Of a stretch of 64,000 nucleotides of DNA, positions 8,344 through 17,954 are shown piece by piece (the stretch's first letter is position 1; every line of letters starts with the position of its first letter). This DNA comes from DASTCZ01 sp035308165. Its GTDB lineage: Bacteria > Acidobacteriota > Terriglobia > Acidiferrales > UBA7541. The stretch is from the NCBI GenBank assembly GCA_035308165.1, contig DATGHC010000067.1, positions 1-64,000 on the forward strand, written 5' to 3'. The notes beneath the pieces were generated by a model. That model was not told the DNA's origin. It ran no database searches and saw only the letters and a program-made list of their open reading frames with translations. The translations under genes were made by a program, and so were the position numbers.

Positions 8344-9843
8344 CTAGACAAATCCATCAGGCTGCGGCAACGATTGCGGCTCCGCCTTCGGCGCGCGGGC
8401 TTGTCCAATCGACACCAACTGGTCGCTGGTCGGCTCCGCGCAGCAATACCACGGCTCATTCATGTGTGGGATTCCAGCGCGCGCTCCTGGCGGCTCGCGC
8501 AGAGCCTCTGGCATTTCGCGCGATTCTCTCGCCGCCTGGGCCGCAGCTTCCCAAATCAAAGCAAATATTTCCGCGCGGCGGCTGCCCTGCCCCGATCCAT
8601 TGGCGCGCTGCTTTTCTTCCCGCTCCACAATTTGCTGCACCTCTGCCGCCAAAGCATCCACGCGCGGATCAGCGTGCTTCCACGGATAAACCAGCGCCGC
8701 GGCGTCAAAAGGCTCAACTCCCTCGCGGATCTCCGCAAGCTCCAGCAAACGCGATCCCGCGGGAATCAGCATCCGGATGGCCAGCTGGATCGGCGCGACA
8801 TTTTCAATCAAACCCTGCTCCGCGATCACTTCCAGCAAATCCAAATATCCTCTCAGGGTTGTCCACGGAGTGAACGGCATAAACGTCGGCTGCAATGTGA
8901 GATTTGTTTCCTGAAACATTTCCACCACGCGCAAGAAATCCGCCCGCGTGTGCTCCTTCGCCAGCCTTTCCAAAATGTGATCATCCACCGACTCCACCGC
9001 GCTGATCACAAACAGGCATCCCGTGTCGCGCAGCTTCGCCAAACGATTCTTATGGTATAATAGATGTTGAACTTTAATGGTTGCGTCATAGCTAAGGTTG
9101 GGGAACTCGCTGTGCATCGCCTCCACAATCGCCAGCGCATGTGACGGCCCGTTAAAAAAGTCCGGATCGCCGAAGCTGATGTGCTCCGCGCCCGCGGCTA
9201 CCTGGCGGCGGATATCCTCCAGAACGATTTCGCGCTGCACGATGCGGAAGGTTCCGTCGTACACCGGCACGATCGGACAGTGCCGGCAGAGATGTTTGCA
9301 CCCGCGGCTCGCTTCGGTGTAGCCCGCAACGCGATAGGTACCGTCCGGCAGGATCAGGTGAGCGTACTTCGCCAGCGCCGGCAGCCCGCTGCGGTCCGGC
9401 ACCCGAAATTGTTGCCGCGCGACCGATATGTCTCCCCTCAATTTTCGTGTTTTTTCAATTTTTTCGTTTTCTCTTAATTGGGTTGGTTGACCAACCAAGT
9501 AAGCCAGCCCCTCCTCAAACTCCCCGCCTTCAATGGTTTGCGCGCCCATGGCCCTCAAATACTCGGCATTCACCGGCGCATAGAGCCCGTAGAAGCAGAT
9601 GTGCGCCGACGCATTCAGCGCCTTAACTTTCGGCAACAACGCCACCGCCAATCGCGTCGCCGTATGCATCGGAACATAAAACGCGATCAGATCTGCTTCA
9701 CGGATTGGCGCCTCGCGAAATTCTTCGCGCGACAAATCAAAACAAATTACTTTCGCTCCAAGTTCCTCAATCCATGCGGCAGGAGAAGCCAATCCAAATG
9801 GCTGGTGACCCAATTCGTAAGTAGAAATAAGGACGACGTTCAT
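8344..9843 (-). CDS. B12-binding-type radical SAM protein with CCAEP tail
   Basis: 499 residues from ATG 9843; a TTG five codons upstream is possible but less likely. The N-terminus (MNVVLISTYELGHQPFG) resembles a cobalamin-binding Rossmann-type domain, without an obvious DxHxxG motif. The radical SAM core has the cluster motif C182-x3-C186-x2-C189 (CKHLCRHCP), followed by a GDPDFFNGP strand-loop. The C-terminus contains W465-Y-C-C-A-E-P (C467, C468, both TGC codons). I recall this as the signature of the CUAEP/CCAEP-tail radical SAM family, in which the second position can be selenocysteine; here it is cysteine. Substrate unknown. It is a single gene, antiparallel to acnA. Confidence 0.85.
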   Translation of the reverse strand: MNVVLISTYELGHQPFGLASPAAWIEELGAKVICFDLSREEFREAPIREADLIAFYVPMHTATRLAVALLPKVKALNASAHICFYGLYAPVNAEYLRAMGAQTIEGGEFEEGLAYLVGQPTQLRENEKIEKTRKLRGDISVARQQFRVPDRSGLPALAKYAHLILPDGTYRVAGYTEASRGCKHLCRHCPIVPVYDGTFRIVQREIVLEDIRRQVAAGAEHISFGDPDFFNGPSHALAIVEAMHSEFPNLSYDATIKVQHLLYHKNRLAKLRDTGCLFVISAVESVDDHILERLAKEHTRADFLRVVEMFQETNLTLQPTFMPFTPWTTLRGYLDLLEVIAEQGLIENVAPIQLAIRMLIPAGSRLLELAEIREGVEPFDAAALVYPWKHADPRVDALAAEVQQIVEREEKQRANGSGQGSRRAEIFALIWEAAAQAARESREMPEALREPPGARAGIPHMNEPWYCCAEPTSDQLVSIGQARAPKAEPQSLPQPDGFV

Positions 9844-9990
9844 TTTAGTTTCGCGCAAATCAAATTTTATTCTAGCAGGATATGCCGATCCTGTTTGCGA
9901 TGCCTGCTCAAAGGCCCTGCGCCGTGCAGCCGCGGCGCGGTTCGGCTATCATAGAATGTGAACACTTACGCATGAAAGGAAATTGACGAA

Positions 9991-12660
9991 ATGTCAGTTG
10001 CCCGCTCCAACAGTTTTCGCAGCCTCACCCCGCTCACAGTTTCCGGAAATACTTGCAACATTTACAGACTCGATTCTCTCGCGAAGCGCAGCATCGGCCA
10101 CGTGGATGTGCTTCCCTTTTCGCTGAAAGTACTGCTGGAAAATTTGCTGCGTTGCGAAGACGGCCGCTTTGTGCATCCCGAAGACATCGAAGCTTTGGCC
10201 GAATGGAAACCAAATGACGCGGCGCGCAAGGAAATTGCCTTCATGCCGGCGCGCGTGCTGCTGCAGGATTTTACGGGCGTCCCCGCCGTGGTGGATTTGG
10301 CGGCGATGCGCGAAGCGATGCGCCAAATGGGCGGCGACCCGAAGAAAATCAATCCCCTGCTGCCCGCCGAATTGGTGATTGATCACTCGGTGCAAGTGGA
10401 CAAGTTCGGAACGGCGGATTCATTTTCCGTAAATGCCTTGATGGAAAATCAGCGGAATGTGGAGCGGTACGCATTTTTGCGCTGGGGCGCGCAATCGTTC
10501 AAGAATTTCGCGGTGGTGCCGCCGGATACGGGGATTTGCCACCAAGTGAATCTGGAATATCTGGCGAGAGTGGTTTACGACGCGGCGCAGGATGGGGGCA
10601 AGATCGCATATCCCGATTCGCTGGTGGGAACCGATTCGCATACGACGATGGTGAATTCGCTGGGAGTTTTCGGATGGGGCGTCGGCGGAATTGAAGCGGA
10701 GGCCGCGATGCTGGGCCAGCCGCTCTCGATGGTGATTCCCGACGTGGCTGGATTCAAATTGCATGGAAAATTGCCTGCGGGATCAACCGCAACGGATCTG
10801 GTGCTGGTTGTGACGCAGATGCTGCGATCCAAAGGCGTGGTCGGAAAATTTGTAGAGTTTTACGGCACGGGACTTTCCAGCTTGTCGCTGCCGGACCGCG
10901 CGACGATTGCGAACATGTCGCCGGAATATGGCGCGACGATGGGATTTTTTCCGGTGGATGAAGAGACGCTCAACTATTTGCGATTTACAGGGCGCGATGC
11001 GTCGCGAGTGGCGCTGGTGGAAGCGTACACGAAGGAACAGGGATTGTTTCGCACGGATGAAACGCCCGATCCGATTTTCACCACGACGTTGGAGCTGGAT
11101 CTGAGCAGCGTGGAGCCGACTCTTGCGGGGCCGAAGCGTCCACAGGATCGCGTGGCGCTGCGGCAAGCGAAACAAATGTTTGTGAAGAGCATGGAAGGAG
11201 TGCCAACCAAACACGCACAGGTGAAAAACAACGGCGACCAATTCGATTTGTCGAATGGGTCGGTGGTGATTGCGGCGATCACCAGCTGCACGAACACCTC
11301 AAACCCTTCGCTGATGATTGGCGCGGGATTGCTGGCGAAAAAAGCAGTGGAGCGCGGGCTTTCGTCAAAGCCGTGGGTGAAGACGAGTTTGGCTCCGGGG
11401 TCGAAGGTGGTGACCGATTATCTGGATGCGTCGGGCCTGACACCATATCTGGAGAAATTGCATTTCAATCTGGTCGGATTTGGCTGCACGACGTGCATCG
11501 GAAATAGCGGACCGCTGCCGGAGGCAATTGGCGCGGCCATTAAGGAAAACAACATGGTGGCCGTGTCGGTTTTAAGCGGCAACCGGAATTTCGAGGGGCG
11601 GATACATCCACTGGTGCGCGCGAATTATCTGGCGTCGCCGCCGTTGGTGGTGGCCTATGCGCTGGCGGGGCGTATGGATATGGATTTGACGACGGAGCCG
11701 CTGGGAAATGATTCCTCGGGAAAGCCGGTTTTCCTGAAGGAGATTTGGCCATCACCGCTGGAAATCGAGAATGCTGTGCGCGCGGCGGTGACCACGGCGA
11801 TGTACAGCAAGGAATACGGAAGAATATTTGAAGGAGACACGAGCTGGAAGAACTTGAAAGTGCCGGAAGGCGAGCTTTACGTGTGGGAAGCGAAGTCCAC
11901 ATACATCAAGCTGCCGCCATTTTTTGAAAACATGCCGAGGACGGCGGCGCCGTTGATGGATATGAACGGAGCGCGAGTGCTGGCCATGCTGGGCGATAGC
12001 GTGACGACGGACCACATTTCACCCGCCGGGTCGATTGCGGTCGACGGACCGGCCGGGAAATATCTGATTGCTCAGGGAGTGAAGCCCTCGGATTTTAATT
12101 CGTATGGGGCGCGACGCGGGAATCATGAAGTGATGATGCGCGGCACGTTTGCGAATATCCGGCTGCGCAACCAACTTGCGCCGGGCACCGAAGGCGGGTG
12201 GACTCTGCACCAGCCAAGTGGCGAGCAAATGTCGATCTATGATGCTGCCATGCGGTACAAGAAAGAAAATGTGCCGCTGGTGGTGCTGATGGGCAAGGAG
12301 TATGGGTCCGGGTCGTCGCGCGATTGGGCGGCGAAAGGGACGCTGCTGCTGGGTGTGCGAGTGGTGATTGCGGAAAGCTACGAGCGAATCCATCGCAGCA
12401 ATCTGGTGGGCATGGGCGTTCTGCCGCTGGAATATGTCGCAGGGCAAACACGTGAGTCGCTGGGACTGACGGGCCATGAGGAATACTCGATCGAAGGGAT
12501 CAGCGCATTGAAGCCGCGCGCGAAATTCACGGTGCGGGCGCGTGACGCCGAGGGAAGCGAAAAGTGTTTCGATGTGATCGCGCGAGTGGATACGCCGGAA
12601 GAAGTGGCGTATTACCAGCACGGGGGAATTCTGCCGTATGTGCTGAGGCAGATGCTGTAA
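9991..12660 (+). CDS. acnA: Aconitate hydratase A
   Basis: 889 residues, normal for AcnA. It catalyses citrate to isocitrate isomerisation via cis-aconitate in the TCA cycle, with a [4Fe-4S] cluster. Cluster ligands are visible as C433 (TSCTNTSNPS) and C499/C502 (GFGCTTCIGNSGP), spaced as in E. coli AcnA. Other landmarks are DSVQVD-like DHSVQVDKFG, SLVGTDSHTTMVNSLG, the swivel-domain DSVTTDHISPAG and the KEYGSGSSRDWAAKG loop. Start ATG is preceded by AAAGGAAAT. It stands alone in its transcription unit; a hairpin lies 50 bases downstream. Confidence 0.97.
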   Translation: MSVARSNSFRSLTPLTVSGNTCNIYRLDSLAKRSIGHVDVLPFSLKVLLENLLRCEDGRFVHPEDIEALAEWKPNDAARKEIAFMPARVLLQDFTGVPAVVDLAAMREAMRQMGGDPKKINPLLPAELVIDHSVQVDKFGTADSFSVNALMENQRNVERYAFLRWGAQSFKNFAVVPPDTGICHQVNLEYLARVVYDAAQDGGKIAYPDSLVGTDSHTTMVNSLGVFGWGVGGIEAEAAMLGQPLSMVIPDVAGFKLHGKLPAGSTATDLVLVVTQMLRSKGVVGKFVEFYGTGLSSLSLPDRATIANMSPEYGATMGFFPVDEETLNYLRFTGRDASRVALVEAYTKEQGLFRTDETPDPIFTTTLELDLSSVEPTLAGPKRPQDRVALRQAKQMFVKSMEGVPTKHAQVKNNGDQFDLSNGSVVIAAITSCTNTSNPSLMIGAGLLAKKAVERGLSSKPWVKTSLAPGSKVVTDYLDASGLTPYLEKLHFNLVGFGCTTCIGNSGPLPEAIGAAIKENNMVAVSVLSGNRNFEGRIHPLVRANYLASPPLVVAYALAGRMDMDLTTEPLGNDSSGKPVFLKEIWPSPLEIENAVRAAVTTAMYSKEYGRIFEGDTSWKNLKVPEGELYVWEAKSTYIKLPPFFENMPRTAAPLMDMNGARVLAMLGDSVTTDHISPAGSIAVDGPAGKYLIAQGVKPSDFNSYGARRGNHEVMMRGTFANIRLRNQLAPGTEGGWTLHQPSGEQMSIYDAAMRYKKENVPLVVLMGKEYGSGSSRDWAAKGTLLLGVRVVIAESYERIHRSNLVGMGVLPLEYVAGQTRESLGLTGHEEYSIEGISALKPRAKFTVRARDAEGSEKCFDVIARVDTPEEVAYYQHGGILPYVLRQML

Positions 12661-13003
12661 GAGATGGGTGGGCGAGGTGAAGATCGCCCGCTGCGGCGAT
12701 TCAATTCTTGGCACGATTGAAATCGTGCCCTCCCTCCAGTCATCGGACGTGATTGGATTCTCACTCCATTTGTCGGGGTTCAAATTAAGTTTGCGACCAA
12801 AGAAGGCGATTAGAAGACCTGCTGTTGCGAACTACGATCTCAGGATTTGAGAGAAAGCGGCGCGCGCCGCAATAGCCGGGTTGGAGTATACTTGGGTTGC
12901 TTATAATCCTGATAAATCCACGAGACTTTTTTTCGGCAGTTGCGTCTAGATAGAGCATATGCACTTATTCCGGGTCCATCACTACCAAATGAAGGAGAGG
13001 TCC
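12661..13003. other. Intergenic region between acnA and the M16 pair
   Basis: About 340 bases. It contains a hairpin at 12710-12729. Otherwise no gene is supported. The in-frame ATG at 12959 upstream of the M16 gene was rejected in favour of 13004. Confidence 0.55.
12710..12729 (+). terminator. Hairpin downstream of acnA (possible terminator)
   Basis: Perfect 8-bp stem GGCACGAT / ATCGTGCC with a TGAA loop. There is no T-run after it, so termination would be weak or Rho-assisted; it may be a repeat element instead. Confidence 0.35.
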
Positions 13004-14407
13004 ATGGGAAGGATGAAACTTGCAGTCGTGTTTTGCATGAGCGCTTGCCTTTTGGCAGGCGTGCTGGCAATCCAGCCGCGGCCAGTTGTGGCGGCGGACG
13101 GAGGAAGACCTCCGGCAGCGACGGCGGCGACCGTTCACATCCCCATTCAGCAAACGACGCTGAAGAACGGGCTGAAGGTGATTTTTTCGGAGGACCATAC
13201 GGCGCCGACTTATTCCATCGTGGTGGAGTACAACGTGGGGTCAAGGAATGAGCGGCCCGGCCGCACGGGCTTTGCCCACCTGTTCGAGCACATGATGTTC
13301 CAGGGATCGGAGAACGTTGGCAAGGGCGAAATGAACATGCTGGTGACGAACAACGGCGGCGGGATGAACGGCACGACTGACAAAGACCGCACCGTGTATT
13401 ACGAGACGCTGCCATCCAATCAACTGGACCTGGGATTGTTCATGGAATCGGATCGGATGCGCGCGCTGGCAATCACTCAGCCGAACCTGGATAACCAGAG
13501 AAATGCAGTACAGGAGGAGCGAAGGCTTCGCGTTGATAACCAGCCTTACGGGAAGACGTTCGAGAAGATTGACGAGGTCGCTTACGACAATCCAGCCTAT
13601 AAGCATTCGGTGATCGGGTCGATGGCGGATTTGAATGCGGCATCGCTTGAGGACGTTATTGGATTCTTCAAAACTTATTACGCACCAAACAACGCCATCC
13701 TGATTTTGGTGGGCGACTTCAATCATGACGAGGCGTTGGCGAAAATCACGAAGTCATTCGGCGACATTCCTCGGGGGCCAGCACCTCCAGCAGTGGACAT
13801 GACGGAACCGGCGCAAACCGGAGAACGCACAGCCACGATCGAGGACCCTTTGGCGCGATTGACGAGGCTGGACATCGCTTACAAGGTTGTCCCTGGAAAC
13901 ACTCCTGACTGGTATGCGCTGGATGTGCTGGGAGATATTCTGATGAGCGGGCAATCGTCGCGGCTTTTCCAGGAATTTGTAAAGGATAAGCAGATCGCAA
14001 CGGGCGTGGGCGGCGGGCCGGGGCAGGATCGCGGGCCAGCGTTATTTGGTATTGGGGCAGGGCTGCGTCCGGGGAAGGATCCCGCAGAGCTTGAGAAAGG
14101 GATCCTGGCAGATATCGAGAAGGTGAAAACCGACGGCGTCACGCAAGCGGAACTCGAAAAGACCATTATCCGCGACCGAGTGAACCATTACTCAGGAATT
14201 CAGGGCACGCTTGGGCGCGGATTCGCGATTGGCGAAGCCGCGGTGAATTTCAATGATCCCGAACTGATTAACAAAGTGGATGATATCTACGCCAAAGTGA
14301 CGCCTGCCGATGTGAAGCGGGTGGCGCAGAAATATCTGACCGACAACAATCGCACCGTGATCATCACTGTGCCGAAACCAGCCGCGCCAGCCGCGGGAAA
14401 TCAGTGA
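13004..14407 (+). CDS. M16 family zinc metallopeptidase (catalytic subunit)
   Basis: 467 residues from ATG 13004, chosen because AAGGAGAGG precedes it at ideal spacing and a signal peptide follows directly (LAVVFCMSACLLAGVLA). The inverted zinc motif HLFEH is present (H92, E95, H96), and the third ligand Glu lies about 76 residues on in the QEERRLR segment, as expected for active M16B peptidases. The usual two-lobe length is present. It is likely periplasmic. The next gene starts 17 bases later and encodes the non-catalytic partner, so the two products probably form a heterodimer like mitochondrial processing peptidase. Confidence 0.92.
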   Translation: MGRMKLAVVFCMSACLLAGVLAIQPRPVVAADGGRPPAATAATVHIPIQQTTLKNGLKVIFSEDHTAPTYSIVVEYNVGSRNERPGRTGFAHLFEHMMFQGSENVGKGEMNMLVTNNGGGMNGTTDKDRTVYYETLPSNQLDLGLFMESDRMRALAITQPNLDNQRNAVQEERRLRVDNQPYGKTFEKIDEVAYDNPAYKHSVIGSMADLNAASLEDVIGFFKTYYAPNNAILILVGDFNHDEALAKITKSFGDIPRGPAPPAVDMTEPAQTGERTATIEDPLARLTRLDIAYKVVPGNTPDWYALDVLGDILMSGQSSRLFQEFVKDKQIATGVGGGPGQDRGPALFGIGAGLRPGKDPAELEKGILADIEKVKTDGVTQAELEKTIIRDRVNHYSGIQGTLGRGFAIGEAAVNFNDPELINKVDDIYAKVTPADVKRVAQKYLTDNNRTVIITVPKPAAPAAGNQ

Positions 14408-14424
14408 GAGAGGGACAGACCGCC

Positions 14425-15957
14425 ATGAAAACTAAATCAGACAAGTTCAGTTCCGTGCTTCGAGTTCTTCTGCCCGCGGCATTGACGGTGGCCATCGCCA
14501 TTCCCGCATCTGCACAAATGGGCGGGGGCGGACAGAGCACACAATCGCCGCCGCTGAGCCAGGTGGAAAGAAAGAACCGGGCGCCAATTTCCAAGGAAGT
14601 CCTGCAACCAAAGCTGCCGAAGCCATCGGAGACGACGCTTCCCAACGGACTGACGGTATTGATTCTGGAAGATCACCGGCTACCGATGGTCAACGTGCAA
14701 TTCCAAATCAATGGATCGGGAGGACTTTGCGAACCATCATCTACGCCGGGGCTTGCTGGTTTCACGGCACAAATGCTGCGCGAGGGAACGGCTACGAGAA
14801 CCAGCAAACAGATTGCGGAGGATGTCGACCGGCTGGGCGCATCGTTCGGCGCGAATGCCACATTCAGCGCGATGAACACGGGAGTAAACGCATCGGGGTT
14901 GTCGGAGAACTTTGATCAATGGATGCCGATTGTCGCGGACGTCCTACTTCATCCCTCATTTCCAGCGAGCGAGCTCGACAACCTGAAACAAAGGACAAAA
15001 GCAAGCCTGCAAGCTCAACGTGGGAACGCCGCCTTTTTGGCGTTGGAAAGATTCAACAAAGCCGTGTATGGCAATTTTCCTGCTGCCACTATGACGACTA
15101 CGGTGGAGACACTGGATGCACTGAAACCTGAAGCCCTGGCGCAATGGCATCACGATCACTATCTTCCACAGAACACGATTCTAGCCATATCGGGAGATGT
15201 GCAGACCGCGGCGTTGTTGCCCAAACTCAGGCAATGGTTTGATGAGTGGCAAAAAACGGATGTGAAACCGGTTTTTCCAGCGAGCCCATCACCGGCGACT
15301 GCGAGGAAAGTTTTCCTGGTGGACCGGCCGAACTCCGTGCAAACAAATTTGTATATGGGAAACATCGCCATTGATCGACGAAGCCCAGACTACTATGCAA
15401 TGAACGTACTCAACCGCATCCTTGGAGGCAGCGCAGCCGCGCGGCTTTTCATGAATTTGCGTGAAAACAAGGGATATACCTATGGCGCCTATAGCAGTTT
15501 TGCGGCTGTATCTTACGCAGGGCCGTGGAATGCCAATAGCGAAGTGCGGACCGACGTGACCGACGGAGCCATGACGGAATTCCTTGTGGAGTTGAACCGC
15601 ATCCGCGACGAAAAAGTGCCCACGACTGAACTGGAGGAGGCCAAGCGGAGCATTGTTGCGAGCTTCGCGCTTTCACTGGAGTCTCCTCAATCAATCATGA
15701 GCTATGCCATCACACGGAAGATTTTCGGGTTTCCTGAAGATTACTGGGATAAGTATCCTGCGCAGATCATGGCGGTGACGGCTGATGACGTACAAAGAGT
15801 GGGGCAGAAATACATCAATCCGGCGACGATGCAAATTGTGGCTGTGGGAGATGGGACCAAGATCAAATCCGTGATGGAGAAATATGGGCCCGTGGAATTG
15901 TACACAACCGAAGGCAAGCCCGTGGCGGCGAAGAGCGCTACTCCCGGATCAAATTGA
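14425..15957 (+). CDS. M16 family peptidase homologue, non-catalytic partner
   Basis: 510 residues from ATG 14425, with GAGAGGGA upstream; a GTG seven codons earlier overlaps the previous gene. The signal peptide ends near IPASAQM. The fold is M16-like throughout (TLPNGLTVLILEDHRLPMV, then the second lobe with NLRENKGYTYGAYS). In place of HxxEH the helix reads GLAGFTAQMLREGT, so the zinc site is lost. The conserved Arg and Tyr of the second lobe (NLRENKGYTY) are kept, as in inactive subunits that help bind substrate. It probably pairs with the product of 13004-14407. A strong terminator follows. Confidence 0.9.
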   Translation: MKTKSDKFSSVLRVLLPAALTVAIAIPASAQMGGGGQSTQSPPLSQVERKNRAPISKEVLQPKLPKPSETTLPNGLTVLILEDHRLPMVNVQFQINGSGGLCEPSSTPGLAGFTAQMLREGTATRTSKQIAEDVDRLGASFGANATFSAMNTGVNASGLSENFDQWMPIVADVLLHPSFPASELDNLKQRTKASLQAQRGNAAFLALERFNKAVYGNFPAATMTTTVETLDALKPEALAQWHHDHYLPQNTILAISGDVQTAALLPKLRQWFDEWQKTDVKPVFPASPSPATARKVFLVDRPNSVQTNLYMGNIAIDRRSPDYYAMNVLNRILGGSAAARLFMNLRENKGYTYGAYSSFAAVSYAGPWNANSEVRTDVTDGAMTEFLVELNRIRDEKVPTTELEEAKRSIVASFALSLESPQSIMSYAITRKIFGFPEDYWDKYPAQIMAVTADDVQRVGQKYINPATMQIVAVGDGTKIKSVMEKYGPVELYTTEGKPVAAKSATPGSN

Positions 15958-16009
15958 ATAGAAAATAAAGACCCGACTGAACGGTGAAATAGGTTGTCGC
16001 GAAAAAGAA

Positions 16010-16044
16010 GCGGCGGTCCCTCTTGAAAGAGGGGCCGCCGCTTT
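16010..16044. terminator. Bidirectional intrinsic terminator
   Basis: A 13- to 15-bp stem GCGGCGGTCCCTCTT / AAGAGGGGCCGCCGC (one G-T pair) with a very short loop. It is flanked by GAAAAAGAA on the left and TTT on the right, so it can serve the M16 pair (plus) and the convergent membrane-protein gene (minus). Confidence 0.8.
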
Positions 16045-16059
16045 GCATTTTGGCGCAGG

Positions 16060-16497
16060 TCAACTTGCCTGGCCGAAAGCCTTTTTCACGTCCGGCCTGT
16101 TCAGGTACATCAAAATCCAAACGTAAATGGCCAGCCAGACTAGTTGCCAGATGATCATCCCCACGCCGGTTGAAGCCATGTGGGTCACCGAGGTCACCAG
16201 GCCGAGGAGCCCGAAAATGGCGCCAAGTGCCACCAATATCATGGTGATTATGCGACCCCAATTCTGAAGGGCCAAAAGTCCGTAACCCGTGACGCCATAG
16301 AGGGCCGCGAAGAACAGACAGACTACGCCTATTGCAGCTACTGCTCCGCCGGCAAGGGCGCTCATCCCCGGCGCCTTAGCCAAGAGTTGAGCGATGAACG
16401 CGCCACTGGCGAAAGCCAAAAGGCCGATCAAAAGGAGACAGGCAGCGCCAAGGAATTCGAGGACTGCGAGAATCGTTACGCCAGTGGGCCGTTGCAT
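16060..16497 (-). CDS. Small four-helix membrane protein of unknown function
   Basis: 145 residues from ATG 16497, chosen because GGAGGTGG sits just upstream and because the longer frame adds 36 residues with no family character. Four hydrophobic stretches (about 5-30, 45-70, 75-105, 112-135) indicate an inner-membrane protein. The ending YLNRPDVKKAFGQ is cytoplasmic-like and polar. I do not recognise a named family with certainty. Monocistronic or first of no obvious operon; it converges on the M16 genes. Confidence 0.75.
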   Translation of the reverse strand: MQRPTGVTILAVLEFLGAACLLLIGLLAFASGAFIAQLLAKAPGMSALAGGAVAAIGVVCLFFAALYGVTGYGLLALQNWGRIITMILVALGAIFGLLGLVTSVTHMASTGVGMIIWQLVWLAIYVWILMYLNRPDVKKAFGQAS

Positions 16498-16650
16498 CCA
16501 TCCACCTCCATCGAAAACCGATCTTGCTCCATCAAAATGCCTTGACCACGCGCGGGAAGGGTACTTGTGAGCCGGAGGGTATGCGATATGCGCTGGAAAG
16601 GTCAAGAGGTCATTTGTGGAGCTCCGGGTGATTGGAGCGGCGGAAGTTGA

Positions 16651-17106
16651 TCAGCGGATATTTGAGATGGAATTTTTCACCGTGTCGTGTTTGGTCTTCA
16701 TAATGTTGCTGACCATAGTGAATTGGCGATTCTCATTCTGCATGCTGTTTTGGAGCTGGAGATATTGAAGGTTGAAGCTCATTTGCGATTCCTGAAGATT
16801 CTGGAGAGATTGCATCAGGTCCGGCGGGAGATTTTTGGCGTTGGCGGCCAGCTTGGCGGTGTCGGCGGCTTTCTGACGTAAGGATTCAAAGAGCTGTGAC
16901 ATTTTCGCGTTCAGGTCGAGAATTTTGGCATGGCTATCTTCAAGTTTGGCGAGATTCGCAGATAAGTCGTCGATCGAGCGGAGGGCCTCGGTCTTGGCCG
17001 CGGAGTTGGATTGGCCTGCGGGTTGCACGTTTTGCTTGGCCGCTTGAGAGAGGACGAGGCTTGCGGTGAGGAGAGCCAAGGGCGCGAGGAATAATCTTTT
17101 TTTCAT
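16651..17106 (-). CDS. Small secreted coiled-coil protein
   Basis: 151 residues from ATG 17106, preceded by CGGAGG at 6-7 bases. The signal peptide (RLFLAPLALLTASLVLSQA) is followed by an almost wholly alpha-helical, Gln/Leu-rich region (residues 40-135: SIDDLSANLAKLEDSHAKIL, LMQSLQNLQESQMSF). It probably forms a periplasmic helical bundle or coiled coil. Function unknown. It lies 36 bases downstream of lgt on the same strand and may be cotranscribed. Confidence 0.75.
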   Translation of the reverse strand: MKKRLFLAPLALLTASLVLSQAAKQNVQPAGQSNSAAKTEALRSIDDLSANLAKLEDSHAKILDLNAKMSQLFESLRQKAADTAKLAANAKNLPPDLMQSLQNLQESQMSFNLQYLQLQNSMQNENRQFTMVSNIMKTKHDTVKNSISNIR

Positions 17107-17142
17107 GGGCAACCTCCGTGCGTTGAAATTTATGCCTTGTTG

Positions 17143-17895
17143 CTATGTTGCCTTTGGGCGAGCCCGCATTAAGAGAATGATGCCAAGAAGAATGCCGGCC
17201 AGGGAGGCGGTCTGGGCGTTGGTCATGCCAAAAAAAGAGCGCGGGTTCAAGCGGATGAACTCGACGAGGAATCGGGCTACGCCACTTAGCAAGAGATAGA
17301 CCGCAAAGATGTTTCCGACCGCGCGCGGATTGCGCATCCAGCGCGCACCCAGTCTCCAAAGAATCCAGAAAATCAGGACTGCCGCCAGAAATTCGTAAAT
17401 GGGCGTGGGATGGACGCGGTCGGTGGTGGGCACCAGACCGTTAGGGAAACTCATCCCCCAAGGGAGCGATGTGGGCGTGCCATAGTCGCCGTCGCCGGAG
17501 ATGAGGCAGCCGATGCGGCCGAAACCGTAGCCTATGGCAGCGGCGGGAGAGGCGATGTCAAGCATCAGGAGCGCGGACATTTTGTAATGACGGGCGATGA
17601 GGAGAAGCGCGACGAGGCCGCCGATAACAGCACCGAACCAGGCGAACCCCATGGTGCTAAAAAGGAGGGGCCAGGGATTGGCGAAAAACTCGTGCGGGGT
17701 TTCGAGGAGATGGTAGAGACGAGAACCGGCAAGACCCGCCAGGCCGGTGAAGCCGACGATTGCATTTGGATCCGCGGAGAGACCGCGGCGTAGCAGATCG
17801 GATTGGACTACGAAAAAACCGACCAGGAGACCAATGGCGACGAAGATGCCGTAGGTGCCGAGAGTGATGGGGCCGATGTGGATGAATGGAAGCAT
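17143..17895 (-). CDS. lgt: Prolipoprotein diacylglyceryl transferase, divergent
   Basis: 250 residues, a usual length, with about seven membrane helices. It transfers diacylglycerol from phosphatidylglycerol to the lipobox cysteine of prolipoproteins at the inner membrane. Visible marks are the N-terminal LGTYGIFVAIGLLVG, the signature loop GRIGCLISGDGDYG (GRxGNFxNxExxG in E. coli) and RVHPTPIYE, matching the family's R-HP-x-YE segment. The third segment MGFAWFGAVIGG stands where many homologues have a His, so this belongs to a divergent branch. No good Shine-Dalgarno sequence. It lies 59 bases after the TonB-dependent receptor gene. Confidence 0.85.
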   Translation of the reverse strand: MLPFIHIGPITLGTYGIFVAIGLLVGFFVVQSDLLRRGLSADPNAIVGFTGLAGLAGSRLYHLLETPHEFFANPWPLLFSTMGFAWFGAVIGGLVALLLIARHYKMSALLMLDIASPAAAIGYGFGRIGCLISGDGDYGTPTSLPWGMSFPNGLVPTTDRVHPTPIYEFLAAVLIFWILWRLGARWMRNPRAVGNIFAVYLLLSGVARFLVEFIRLNPRSFFGMTNAQTASLAGILLGIILLMRARPKAT

Positions 17896-17954
17896 GAATT
17901 TGGCAGCGGCAAGTATATATGAGGTTGGAGAAAGGTTGGGCGAGCGCCCCAGAA

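Noticed and set aside
12959..13003. Earlier ATG of the M16 peptidase gene
   Set aside because: It would put 15 polar residues before the signal peptide, while ATG 13004 has a strong ribosome-binding site.
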